Below, in pieces: positions 48,192 through 58,637 of a DNA stretch of 64,000 nt; the first letter of the stretch is position 1, and the number at the start of each line of letters is the position of its first letter. Made by a program: the position numbers and the translations under genes. The stretch is taken from contig LSRY02000022.1 of NCBI GenBank assembly GCA_001643675.2, forward strand, positions 961,001 through 1,025,000. Direction: 5' to 3'. This stretch comes from Monocercomonoides exilis (Eukaryota; Preaxostyla; Oxymonadida; Polymastigidae). The notes under the pieces are model-generated. The model was not told the origin of the DNA. It worked only from the letters and a program-made list of their open reading frames with translations, and did not search any database.

Positions 48192-48758
48192 GGAAGAATG
48201 GCGAAGAGGAGAAGGTTTTATGAGTTGAGAAGAAGTGGAAGAAGAAGAAGAAGAGGAGGAGGAGGAGGAAGAGGAAGAGGAAGAAGAAAATGAAGAAGAG
48301 GTTGAAGGAGATGAAGAGCAGATGAATGAGAATGAAATGATATGACTGAAATGTGGCTGATTTGTAATCTTCAACAATCGATGCTCAAAGGTCAATAATA
48401 CATTCACCAATTTGAAGAAGTGGAGAGAAATCATAACCTTATCCAGAAGAGAATGAAGAATGAAGAGGAAGACAAAGAATTTGAAAATCTCTATTTTTTC
48501 TTTTCTCCCCTGATGTTTGCGATGACATTGAAGATAATCTCGAAGAAGAAATCGCCTTTCTTTCTCAATTGGCAGACTTTCAGAAAAAGAAATAAAAATG
48601 AAAGATGCTCTTTGTTCTGTCTGTTTACCAATAGATATCTTGTTGAGTGTTTCGATGATGTTGCTTTCTTTTTGTTTCGCGCTGATAACGAAACCTGAAA
48701 CAACTTTGGCTGGCAAATGGCTTTTCCATTGAAAAGATGAATTCCCTTTCAATTGCAA
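45417..48758 (-). CDS. large poly-Ser protein with Ala-Ser and acidic blocks
   Basis: One minus-strand frame of about 1110 codons, open from 48758. It passes a TAA at 45429 (SLSS-TAA-PKK) and ends at TGA 45417. Blocks in order: a hydrophobic/basic N-terminal 150 residues, poly-Ser, Thr/Ser, a Gln/His-rich region near 47090-47260 (HHRHHHHHHQHH), poly-Ser, then about 45 Ala-Ser or Ala-Pro dipeptides at 46090-46370 from a 6-bp repeat, and a Glu/Lys-rich stretch before a final Ser-rich tail. The plus strand of the same region gives only poly-Glu and poly-Arg/Gln shadows. The start is uncertain: a Met at 48434 or upstream exons of the gene at 48749-49131 are possible. Function unknown. Confidence 0.6.
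46090..46370. repeat. 6-bp minisatellite GGCAGA
   Basis: About 45 tandem copies of GGCAGA with a few GGCAGG variants, flanking a second hexamer array GAGGAA at 46435-46535. Both are multiples of three and keep the reading frame of the minus-strand gene open. Confidence 0.9.
47395..47470. repeat. GATGAA/GAT trinucleotide-rich tract
   Basis: Tandem GATGATGAA units on the plus strand, encoding Ser-rich sequence on the minus strand within the poly-Ser gene. Confidence 0.7.
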
Positions 48759-49131
48759 GAGAAACCATTTCTTTGTGAAATAAAAAGGTCATTCTGTTTT
48801 GCTTGTTTTGCATGTCTTATCTCCTCTTGTTTGATGAAAATATCAAGCCTTTGCTGATGATGACAGCCACTTTCCTTCTCAAAAATCTCTGAGGTGCATT
48901 TCTCCAACATTTGCTCCAAATGCAATCTGAGAATTAGTTATTAACCTTTTGACATAATCCAACGAATTGAATGCCCATTTGGTTCTTATATTTTGTTCCC
49001 TCAATAGTTTTGAAAATTCCAAAACTTACTTGTGTTTTCTCTCGTTGAATAATTTCATCAAAATAGTCAGTTTCCTTCTCCATCATACCATCTGGAATGC
49101 ATTTCCTGTTCAATAAAATATTATTTGCCAT
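48749..49131 (-). CDS. small spliced gene, Glu/Gln-rich helical protein
   Basis: Exon 1 49030-49131 (MANNILLNRKCIPDGMMEKE...) and exon 2 48749-48913 join across a 116-nt intron (donor GTAAGT, acceptor TTTGGAG), giving 88 residues ending at TGA. Exon 2 is strongly helical (QMLEKCTSEIFEKESG, then IKQEEIRHAKQAKQ). The acceptor was chosen because it alone keeps a long open frame. These could instead be 5' exons of the poly-Ser gene downstream. No family recognised. Confidence 0.45.
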
Positions 49132-49226
49132 TTTCTGTGTATTCAGAGGGGAATAAAAAAACTCGAATCATCAACAAGTTTGTAGGGAAAAAAAAAAGCA
49201 AACATCAAATCGATTTTTTATCGAAA

Positions 49227-49625
49227 ATGGATGTCCAACAGTTCCTGTGTCATCCAATTCGAAAAATGACATCTCTGAAAGTGTATAAAATTCTTGCTGA
49301 AACATCTCCATCCTGTCAATCGATGCAATTCATCCATGCAACTCAGAGTTAGGACAATCACTCATCAATCTCAGAAAATGGAACAGTGTTTCGATATTAT
49401 CAATAACCTGTTTCTAAGATGTGTGCGTTGCTGAATACTGAAAATTCGAGCAACAAATTGGTTGTATTTCAACACATAAATTGTGTTAAGTTTCGGATAA
49501 ATCATCATCTTTCAAAAAAACAAAATTATTCATGGTTGAATACAAATTCAATAATTATCAAAGAAGATATAGAAAAATATTTAATAAGTTTGCAAAAGAT
49601 ATCTTTTCCATTGAATTTCGATTGA
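49227..49625 (+). CDS. small hypothetical protein crossing TAG and TAA
   Basis: Frame from ATG 49227 to TGA 49623, 132 residues, with TAG at 49350 (ATQS-TAG-DNHSSISENG) and TAA at 49404 (RYYQ-TAA-PVSKMCAL). Sequence on both sides of each codon has ordinary protein composition. Under the standard code no ORF of note would exist here. No domain is recognised. Confidence 0.45.
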
Positions 49626-49758
49626 GAAACCCTTATTTTCAAAAAACATTGTCAGCGCCCATAATATATTCTTTGTTCTTCACAGATCGATTGAATAATT
49701 TTAAAAACATTGTTCTGAGTTTCTCATTCGTTTCATACAAATCCAAAACGCAAGCAAA

Positions 49759-51132
49759 ATGGGAAACGAGTTTTCTTTTGCAATTTTAAAGAAAAATGTT
49801 CGAGATTTAACAAAAGCAATGGAATGGATAGAAGAAAAGAAGACCGAACCACCTAAAAAATTGAGACATGATGTGACGCTAACCGATAGCGAGGGAGATA
49901 CAATGGCCATGTGGTGGATTTTTCATGTAAAGACAGAGCCACCGGAATGGATGAGGCATAGCAATACACTCACAGACAATTTGGGATGGACAATGGCCAT
50001 GTGGTGGATTATTTTAGTAAAAGAAGAACCGCCTGAATGGATGAGACATAGCATCACTCTCAAAGACAATATGGGATGGACTATGGCCATGTGGTGGATT
50101 GGCGAAATCAAGACAGATCCGCCTGAATGGATGAGACATGGTGTGACGCTGTCAGACAAGTTAGGGGACACTATGGCCATGCAATGGATTGATGAAATCA
50201 AAACAGATCCTCCGGAATGGATGAGACATGGAATTACTCTTGCTGATAAGGAATGTTTGACGATGGCCATGCACTGGATAAAAAATGTTAAAAAAGAACC
50301 TCCAGAATGGATGAGACACGGCAATACTATTAGCAACAAATATGGGAAAACAATGTCCATGCTTTGGATCGTGTATGTTAAAACAGATCCGCCTGAATGG
50401 ATGAGGCACGACATCATGCTTGGAGATAAAGATGGGAAAACAATGGCCATGTGGTGGATTGAAAAAGTCAAAACTGATCCGCCGGAGTGGATGAGGCATG
50501 AAGCAACATTCACTGACAAAGATGGGAGGATGATGATCGATTACTGGAAAATGTTTGCGAAGGGAGAACCACCAAGTTGGTTGAGTCTCGACTATTCACT
50601 GTGTGACAAGGATGGAAGAACAGCAGCCATGCGCCATATCATCGAGAAAAAAGAAGAGCCGCCAAAGTGGATGAGGCACAGAAGCACGCTTTGTGACAAA
50701 GATGGAAAGACAATGGCGATGCACTGGATCAAAAATGTGGAGACAGATCCACCAGAATGGATGAGGCACAGTGCCTCGCTTGCGGATAAAGAAGGAAATT
50801 CATTGACCAGGATATGGATTAAGAAATTAGAGAGAAAGCCACCAGAATGGATGAAATATGACAAATCACTTGGAGATAAGAAAGGAATAACAGATGCTAT
50901 GTGGTGGATATCTGAAAAAGAAACTGAGCCTCCAATCTGGATGAGACATGACATCACACTTGGTGACAGAGAAGGAATGACAATGGCGATGCACTGGATT
51001 TCCTGTGTTAAAACAGAACCACCGATGTGGACGAGGCATACCAATTCACTAATAGATATTCATGGGCGGACAATGGAAGTGATATGGAAAGATATAGTGG
51101 AAACTGATCCACCAAAATGGATGAAAAATTGA
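49759..51132 (+). CDS. 30-residue tandem-repeat protein (ankyrin-like), potential N-myristoylation
   Basis: Single exon, 457 residues, ATG 49759 to TGA 51130. After a short N-terminus there are 15 PP-W type motifs spaced 30 residues apart. The consensus is D-K-x-G-x-T-M-A-M-x-W-I-x-x-V-K-T-D then PPEWMRH. The G-x-T-x-A-M-x-x-I portion matches the first helix of ankyrin repeats, while PPEWMRH replaces the usual turn, so I call it ankyrin-like rather than ankyrin. The N-terminus MGNEFS fits the myristoylation pattern MGxxxS, suggesting membrane attachment. Unit-to-unit DNA similarity is high, consistent with recent repeat expansion. No stops or shifts. Binding partner unknown. Confidence 0.8.
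   Translation: MGNEFSFAILKKNVRDLTKAMEWIEEKKTEPPKKLRHDVTLTDSEGDTMAMWWIFHVKTEPPEWMRHSNTLTDNLGWTMAMWWIILVKEEPPEWMRHSITLKDNMGWTMAMWWIGEIKTDPPEWMRHGVTLSDKLGDTMAMQWIDEIKTDPPEWMRHGITLADKECLTMAMHWIKNVKKEPPEWMRHGNTISNKYGKTMSMLWIVYVKTDPPEWMRHDIMLGDKDGKTMAMWWIEKVKTDPPEWMRHEATFTDKDGRMMIDYWKMFAKGEPPSWLSLDYSLCDKDGRTAAMRHIIEKKEEPPKWMRHRSTLCDKDGKTMAMHWIKNVETDPPEWMRHSASLADKEGNSLTRIWIKKLERKPPEWMKYDKSLGDKKGITDAMWWISEKETEPPIWMRHDITLGDREGMTMAMHWISCVKTEPPMWTRHTNSLIDIHGRTMEVIWKDIVETDPPKWMKN
49861..51125 (+). repeat. 90-bp coding tandem repeat
   Basis: About 14 imperfect 90-bp units, most of them carrying GAATGGATGAG(A/G)CA and ACAATGGCCATG. They encode the 30-residue protein repeat. Confidence 0.85.
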
Positions 51133-51825
51133 TTTCACATTTATTCCTGTTTTAAATGGTGATGATATTTTCTTCGTTTTTTTTAATTACTATTCTTTTG
51201 TATATCTCATATTTTCTATTCTTCTTTTTTTTCCAAATGTGTATCATTGATCACATCTTATTTTTTAAGAAACTTTTGATCAATCGAAATAGAGTTTTCA
51301 CACTTCAGATAAAATTAATTCTTCTCTTTCTACATTAATAAAAATCATTGTTGATTTTTTTATTGATTATTAAAGTTAATCATATGAATTAAAAAATATT
51401 TTTCTTTCATTAAAAATAACTCAATACATAAAATGAAGAGAACAGAAACAAAGAATCAATAATTAATTACAAAATGAAAAAAAGGAAAACAATACTTTTC
51501 AATTTGAAATGATATTTCAAATATCAAAAATCCATTTATTGTCTATTTTTCTGATAATCTTTTTTCTTATGTGAAGTTTTTATTTATTCATTGATAAAAA
51601 ATGTCTTAATTTATTTTTGAGAAAAAAAAAATGAATTCAAAACAAATCTGATTTTTCTTCTTTTTCCATTTGTCTTTAATGTTGAAGCATTCAATGTGAT
51701 AAATATCAAAACACTTTCACAAACATTTTTGATTGAGTCACAATTTCATCTGGCAAAAATGAACTGCTATATTTTGTTTGAAAAGTCGAAAATGTTCCAA
51801 TTTCAAATTCAAAGAATTTTGATAG
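51133..51825. other. AT-rich intergenic stretch
   Basis: Nothing coding or repeated is supported. Confidence 0.5.
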
Positions 51826-52125
51826 AACGCAGAGAGACAGGTTTGCTCCAAGATAATGAGTACAAAATCCATTATTTGGGTGGTTTGAGTGAGAACTTCG
51901 CCCTATCCCAAATGACGTGGAAAAAAGGGCGAGATAAAAATACAAAACAATAACATTGAAAATTAAGAAATAAAATAATGCATTGTCCGCTTCACTTCAC
52001 CACCGACTTCGCCTTTTCGCCTTGGTCACGAAGACCAGAGGGTAGGGGACATTGCCCCTCGGAGCTCTCACCTGCAGGCTGTGCGGGGATCCGGTGAGGC
52101 GAGTATTCTTGGAGCAGAAAGAAAA

Positions 52126-52152
52126 ACCACTCTCGCTTTCGCGAGGAGTGGT
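52126..52152. other. strong hairpin in the terminal region of DIRS-like element 2
   Basis: ACCACTCTCGC and GCGAGGAGTGGT pair around a TTTC-type loop with one bulged base. It lies in the GC-rich non-coding segment between the two inverted repeats. A role in priming or circularisation is possible but not shown. Confidence 0.5.
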
Positions 52153-52531
52153 AAAGAAAACTGCGTGCACTATGGTCTGCTTCCCGCTCTTATGTTGATC
52201 CAGCAGAGCAAACCCTATCATCGAGCATTGTATAAACCGATCTGCCTCTTCTGTGTAAAGACCAATCGTTATCGTGTTAGATAGAGAGCTTTTGATTAAA
52301 CTTGTTTATTAGTTCTATTTGTATCTTTCCAGGCTCTCGGCGTTCACTAATCACTTCGGGCGTTTGATCTCCTTTTCTCTCTTTCTATATCTCGCCCTTT
52401 TTTCTAGCCATCTCCACCCACACTTCTGGCTCCCCCTCGCACCACTCCGCCTATCGTCTCTCCATCCGCATTCCTATTATCTTAGAGCAAACCTGTCTCA
52501 CTGCGTTTTTATTAATTCGCAATAAAGCGAA

Positions 52532-54391
52532 TCAACAAACGCAAGGAGCAGGTTTGCTCCTCGATAATGAGTCTCGAAATCCCTTTTATCTCCGTATGTG
52601 TGATCTTAAACCCCTTTCCTAGCACACTCTAGTGCGGAGGATGAGTTGATAGCGTGTGTGTTGTGGTGCGGACCTCCTGCTCTACACCCGCTCCCTCTTG
52701 GGATATCTTTGAGGAGACATCTGTCTGACCCTTGCCTCCTCAGTGTTATCTTCTATCTGTCCTATTCTTCTTCCGTAACGCTTCTTCCGATCTTTGCCTC
52801 TCTTCTTCAGTGGAGTTGTGTCCTTCTCTTCAGTTAGCTCGTTGACGCAACTGGGGATTATGGAGTGTGTCTTCTGACGACTCGGTTGACTGTGTGTGGA
52901 GCTTCGTGACTGAGCTGTTTCACTTTGCTTTCCTTCTTCACACAGTTATTTCTTTCTTCCTCTTGATCGCTTTCTCGTAAGTTTCTTCCCTTCTTCCGAT
53001 CCCGCTTTGGGTAATTCATCAGTGCGATCTTTCGTATCTGCATCTACTATCTCCAGCGTCCCTTCCTTCGTATCTCCGCTCTTATCTGGCTTATAATCTT
53101 CTCCCCTCTGGTGTGCTGATCCACCGATTGTCTCCAGGATCAACTTCGTGTCCTGCACTAGAAACACGGTGTAATATTCCTGGGCCACTCTTGAACCCGG
53201 CGCCCATCTCGGATACGCATTGATTGCTTTCCAGCCCGCTCCTTCTCGTCTTTCGAAGTGTGAAATCACTGCGTGTCTTATCGAGTACTCTGTAAATGTG
53301 TCGGGTATTACGTTCTCTCTCAGAATAGCCGTTAACTCTTTAATAATTCTCTTCAAATTAACAATCCGGCCCTCTTCTACGTCAAACCACACATGTTTAT
53401 CCTTAAGAATCGTCTTTGAATAATCCATCAAACGTTGGAGCGCCTCACCTGCATCAATGCGTGGATTGGGGTGTTTCCGTTCTGTAACTTTGATAACCTC
53501 ACCTCCCGACGTCTTGGTTCGTAGTTGTGTCTGGATAGAGTTATCTTTGAAAATCGTTGTCTCTCTTCTCATTCTTTCCAGCTCTGCTAACCTTTAAGCA
53601 CCAATAATCATGGTCAGGGTGAGAGCTCTCCTCTGGAGGATTTGTAGGTCAGTCGCATCATAGGTTGTTTCAGCCCATTTAGCAATAATTGCAAGATCCC
53701 ACATTGATTTGTATCGTTTGCCCCTTCTTGGCTTATCCCCCACATAAGTCTTTAGAAATATTTCAATGTCCTTTCGATCAATCTTGGTCTCCCTAAAAAG
53801 ATTAATGGAATCCAGTTCTTTCCGTACTGTCTGATGAATCACTCCACTTGAGAGGTTCGTATTCGAAAGTGTTTCAGTGAACTCTGTAATAATCCATTTT
53901 GCATCTTAGTTTGTGAGGGGTTCAGTGTCATCCATGCTTTCTTCATCTAGGTATTGCTTAAATCTTCTCACAGCTCTCCACGTATCTCTTTCGCTCTTTT
54001 GATTTCCAAATGTTGCTGCTGCTGTGTCCTTCACTCCAACTTATTCTCCCCATGTGAGGAAGAGGTCCCTTCCTGGGATATTTTCGTCTCCAGTATAATG
54101 CTTATTACATCTCCTGGGGGTAGTTTCCAGCCTTCCATTCTCATCTTCGCTCCCGGAATCATACACTCCTGAAAGGTCCCCAGCGTTTTTATCAAATGCC
54201 CAGGCTGCAGTAGCGGGGTCCAGGTCCGCCCCCGCCAGGCTGGCAGAATCAGAATTGTTAGTTCCCTCTGAGCTTCGTTCATCTTCTCTTTCAGTGTCCG
54301 TCCAATGCTTCTCAGGAACGGATGGACTAGTACTATCTCGTTTTCTGGTGTTTCTTTCTCTCTCTTCCCTCCCAGAGAGGATAGTCTCCAA
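52532..54391 (-). CDS. tyrosine recombinase of DIRS-like element 2
   Basis: Integrates the element by tyrosine recombination. From ATG 54391 (METILSGREERER) to TGA 52532 the frame stays open for 619 codons, crossing seven TAA/TAG codons and no TGA. The first catalytic box is at MIIGA-TAA-RLAELERMR (TAA 53594), where Gln sits next to the catalytic Arg. The second box is FTEYSIRHAVISHFE. A YY pair follows in SRVAQEYYTVF and probably contains the nucleophile. The N-terminal 120 residues overlap the RT frame in another phase; the C-terminal 250 residues are Lys/Arg/Ser-rich. The catalytic residues look intact, unlike copy 1. Confidence 0.78.
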
Positions 54392-56405
54392 GTACTCCCA
54401 CAGGGCACCAACGCAATCTGTTCAAAAATTGTATCTGGTATTCTCGGTGCGATTGTTTGTAATATCTTTGAGACTTTCTCCCCCTTCAGTGCATAGTCCG
54501 GCTTTTTTGCCATCCGGCTGAGTGCATCTGCTTCCGTGTTCTGCTCTCCCGGGAGATGTTCCGTTTGTATTGTTATGTCCAGGTTGTTCTGTTTCTTCTC
54601 TAATGCTCTCAGTGTTGGAATGGGCGATGGCGCTCCCCTCTTCTTCTGTATCGTCCATCTCGTGGACATGTTGTCTGTCCTCAGACGAATATGATCTATC
54701 TTCTGTTGTTGCAGCCATGCTCCCTTTCTCTCTAGTGTCCTCAACACTGCTCTGGACTCCTTTTCGTTTATCGCTAAAGCATACTCCTGGGGGGTCCAAC
54801 TTCCGTGGACATATATCTTCTCCTCTTTGTTCTCCCTCGGTATTGTTAATGCTGCACCCCATCCCAGCTCTGAAGCGTACGTCGTTAGTACTGCTGGTCT
54901 GTTCCTTCTCTTCAGACTCCTTGGTCTGTTCTCTTGGAGAATCTTTCTCCAATGTGTTAATTCTCCCAACAACATTGGGTTGGCTATTTCCGTTCCCTTC
55001 CAGCCTCCGCGGGCTATTGCCTGCCTCAGCACGTATTGCATGCGCTTCATCCACAAGCTCGCTGGTGGGTATTGTAACCTCACAAAATTCAGTCTCCCGA
55101 GGAGTGCTGCAAGATCTTTTGTCCTTTGTCTCTTCCTTTCCTTAGCATATCCAATCGAGGTTCGCACATCCTCCAGGAGCAGCACTCTTTTCCTCTCCTG
55201 GAGCGTCACTTCCATCTTCTCAGAATTCCACAACCATCCAGAAACTCCACGCTCCATGCGGGCTCAAAATTCAGCTTCTCCTCCAACAGAATCCAGCCCA
55301 GATTCCTCAGGAACTGGGCTATCTGCTGCGAGATCGATCTCAATGCATCCCTGTTTGAATGCATGAGGATAATGTCGTCCAGATATATTACGAGCTTTAC
55401 CTTCCACTTCTCTCTAATTTTAGACACTGCCCGTCTCATTATCTTCGTGAATACTCAAAGTTCGTCCTTCTCTCCAAATGGAATCCCCACGTAAGCGTAG
55501 CATTAACTTTGAAAGCTTAAGCACAGATAGGGAATGAATTGTTCGTCCACTTTGACATATTGGTATGCACTCGATATGTCAAGAGTGGTCATCCAGTCGT
55601 TTTTCTCCAGGAGTTCCACAACTGTCTCCTGGGAATCCATCTTGAAGTGTTTTCCCTGCACTTCTTCGTTAAGAGCCCTGCAATCCAAGATCTTTCTCCA
55701 CTTTCCATTTTTCTTTATTGCCATGAATGTCGGGTTGAACCACTTCACCTCCGACTCCTGCATAGGCTTCACCACTCCGTCCTTCAATTCCTCCTCCAAG
55801 AGGGATTAATAAATGTTCTTCATCTCCTTCTTCCCCCGAAAATCCTGTCTGTGTTTTCTCTCCTCGAGTGCGATTGTGGAGTGGGGACTCATCCATCGAG
55901 CTCTTATACCACGGCTCACTAGTTTGTCTCCCCCAATCTTCTTCCACTCGTTCAGTCTGTTCACCAGTCTCCCAGGAAGTGGTTCCCTCGGTGGTCCCCT
56001 CGCTATACTCCCATTCACTTCTGGAGCCTTGTGTCCAGACTGCATCTGTGTACACCCTTCTCCTTCGAGAATATCAACAATAGCTATCTTCGAGCCCACC
56101 TCAAGGGCGCTCCCAATTGGGGACTCAATAACAATCCCAGAAGCTCTCCAAACTATTTTCTCGTTCCTCCTCTCGCTCATCTGTCCAATCACTCGGAGAT
56201 ATGCGGAGTCTTCTTCTGTTCTCGTTGCCTCGTGTCGCACCTCTTCTCTCGGTCTCTCCATCACACAATCCCCTGTGGCTTCTCGTTCTCTCTCCTTTCT
56301 TTGGTCTGACGAGTTCAGAGTCTCTCCGAAATTCACATATTGTTTCTGTTCTTCCTTCTCTGATCGCGTCTCGCCCGGAGCAACGGTTTCTCGTTGAGTA
56401 TTCAT
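54031..56405 (-). pseudogene. reverse transcriptase / RNase H of DIRS-like element 2, frame-broken
   Basis: The RT frame runs from about 56405 with GGDKLVSRGIRARWM, then MKNIY-TAA-SLLEEELKDG, FMAIKKNGKWRKILDCRALN, SFQS-TAA-CYAYVGIPFG, and the active site VIYLDDIILMH. Breaks: a TGA at 55455 (KDEL-TGA-VFTKIM) and a one-base shift near 55240, where EFLGWLWNSEKM would be restored by one more G in a G run. RNase H follows (LRTDNMSTRW, HLPGEQNTEADALSRM) and the frame ends at TGA 54031. The RNase H motif is TTYAS where copy 1 has TTDAS, so a catalytic Asp is replaced by Tyr. The frame is continuous with the start of gag upstream. Confidence 0.75.
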
Positions 56406-56421
56406 TTCGCTGTAATTTTGT

Positions 56422-57413
56422 TCACTCTCCCCTCTCTCTGTCTCGCGGCAAAGCTCGGCTCTCTCTTCTCTCTCTACTCTTCCGACCAATTGTTGGCTCC
56501 GATTGTTGGTTCCATAGTTGTCCCCCCTTGGGTCCTTGGGGGAGCTGGTGGCAATGGTCCCGCAATGGGGACTGTCTTTCCCGTGATGGTTGGGAGTAAC
56601 TGAGCCTGGAACTGTAACGTTCTCTTCTTTCCCCCAAAGTCCGTAAAGCTCCTGCCGTATCCCCTTCTCTGGAGCTGCCTGAATACGAATCCTTGGGTGC
56701 TCCTTCCTGAACTCTATCTTCTCGTAAGTCCACTTCTGGTGGTTGCAAGGAAGAAACCTGCTGAGGAGTCTGCAGATGCACCATTTCTTTTGCATCTTCC
56801 TCTGCTAAAAAAAGCTGATGCTCTCCACCAACTTTTTAAGATTCTCTGGCTCATCTTTGGAAGTTCCCCCTTAAAGGAAACCATTCACGATCTCCCAACC
56901 CGATTGGGGTATAACCTTTAGTAGGTTTATTCTGCTGATACAGTCGGAGATAAGCGCATAGGCGCAAAACAATCCTCTCAGTCGTTCCTTATCCTCTTCC
57001 ATGAGGTGCGCTTTCTCAAGTTCCTTCACTGTTAGGGCTGCGATTTCTTTTGCAGCTTCAAACCCCGATTCGAGAGTTGGTTGGAGCAGTTCAATAACCC
57101 GGACAGCTTCTGGAAAGACATTTCTTCCTTCAGCAGTGACCCCCGTCACCGCTAAGGCATTCCAGGTCTCATTCGTATGTCTGGTGAAAAAATTCTTTTC
57201 CGTCTCTGGAATAAATGTATTTAGGATATCGTTGTTTATCCTTATCGATTCGGCATGGCAAAACTCCATAAATCTCTTCAGTTCACCCACCTGTCTCCTG
57301 GGCGTCAGCCATTCATCTGGGAAAATTCCCACAAAGTCCATTGATCCTTCTTCGTCATCACGCTCTTCTGTCCTCTCAAAATCACTATCGTTGTCCTCTT
57401 CATCGTTCAACAT
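56422..57413 (-). CDS. gag-like ORF of DIRS-like element 2
   Basis: Starts at MLNDEEDNDSDFERTEERDD (ATG 57413). It is an acidic N-terminus, then a helical region with ETEKNFFTRHTNETWNAL, and crosses a TAA after GWEIVNGFL. At the T7 run near 56806 the natural continuation is in the -1 frame (LAEEDAKEMVHLQTPQQ), which leads to a Gln/Arg/Ser-rich basic tail ending at TGA 56422. Staying in frame instead leads through a TAG into the RT frame. Position and composition suggest Gag; no zinc knuckle. Confidence 0.55.
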
Positions 57414-57446
57414 CTTCCTTTGGCTAAGTGTACTACGGACCCTCAA

Positions 57447-58297
57447 CGGCTGTTAGTGTTTCTTCTTCGTGATCATCTCTGAATAATCTGATTCAGACTC
57501 CGACTTGCTCGATCTCGATCGTGATCTCCTTCTTGGTCGCTCTCTCTTTTCCTTTTTCATTGGTAACATTTCTATTATTCTAGATCGACTTGGCCCTACT
57601 CAGCTCATTGACACTTCATCAATACAATTCTCCACTCTCTTCAGTCTCTTATCCAGATCAATTGCCTTCTCTTCGCTGTTACTGTTTTCCAATTGAATAG
57701 GATCTCACGACATATCTGCTGAGGACAATGGTGTGTAAAACAGGTTTGAGTGTAAGTTAAGTTTGATCATAAGCCACAAGTCCTTTTCTAACAAAACTCA
57801 TTATTGAGGAGTAAACCTTCTCCTTGAGTTGGTATATTCGCTTTATTGCAAATTTATGGAAAAATGTGATTTTGATGAACAAGAACTCCAGCTGGATTGA
57901 TAATAATCAATCCATTGGAGATGGGATTATATTTCAAATCCAAAAAAATGGTTTGATTTTTTTATTTCATTCATTTTTCTTTAATCGTGTGGTTTCAATG
58001 AATACAGATTGGTCATGAACAGGAATGATGTTTAAAGAAACCTTCTTCACATTTCGCAAAAGATCCTAAAGTTTTGAGATTATCAATTGTTTGCATTGCA
58101 TTCGACGATGATATTCGTGACTTCTGCCATCTGTCTTGAATGTTGCATAGCCTGACAATGCTTGACATGATCTTGAAAGAAAGATGAAGAAATTTGCTTT
58201 TGCATATTTATTGAGAATGTTTTGCAGAGGCAAATCTTTCATCAGAGATGATGAGCTGGGTGGACATATTCATTCGAAAGATATTCGGCTTTTCATA
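57447..58297. other. end of DIRS-like element 2 and AT-rich intergenic stretch
   Basis: 57447-57700 is Arg/Ser-rich on one strand but has no clear frame. The inverted terminus of the retroelement lies at about 57790-57831. 57832-58297 shows nothing. Confidence 0.4.
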
Positions 58298-58637
58298 GGT
58301 TAGTGTTTTTATTGGAACCTTTTTTTTTATTGGAACCTTTTTTCTATTTCTTTGTGAAAGATATAATTTTCTGTAAGAAACAAAGATTATTTGCACAAAC
58401 AATTGTTTTTGTCATCAGTGGATGAACAGATGTTCTTATTTGATTTCGGGGGAACAGTGAAATATGTTAGTGAAATTATCGTATGAAAAAAACATGACAA
58501 ATTCTTTTTAAAAACAAATTGAATAAACAAAAATTTATTAAAGCAAACACTTCCTATATCATAACTTGAAATGTCTTTTGGCTGCTTCAAATAGATTTTT
58601 TTTTGATCATTACCCAAAAAATTGATTAGTTTTTTTA

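Larger units (their letters stand above)
51826..57831 (-). mobile_element. DIRS-like retroelement, copy 2, with inverted termini
   Basis: Contains gag-like, RT/RNase H and tyrosine recombinase frames on the minus strand, more GC-rich than the flanks. Terminal signals: CAAGGAGCAGGTTTGCTCC at 52540 is matched as complement near 57800 (CAAGGAGAAGGTTTACTCC). A second inverted pair, GAGACAGGTTTGCTC at 51834 and its complement near 52483, bounds the 52-kb end. Such inverted terminal and internal complementary regions are usual for DIRS elements. Exact ends are approximate. One TGA, one frameshift and an RNase H substitution indicate an inactive RT. Confidence 0.78.

Noticed and set aside
49923-51044. 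Minus-strand ORFs with HSGGS repeats
   Set aside because: Antisense reading of the 30-residue repeat gene; the plus strand has the intact frame with a start and stop.
49861-51125. CRISPR-like array of direct repeats
   Set aside because: The 90-bp units are contiguous, coding and diverged between units, with no spacers; the protein repeat explains them.
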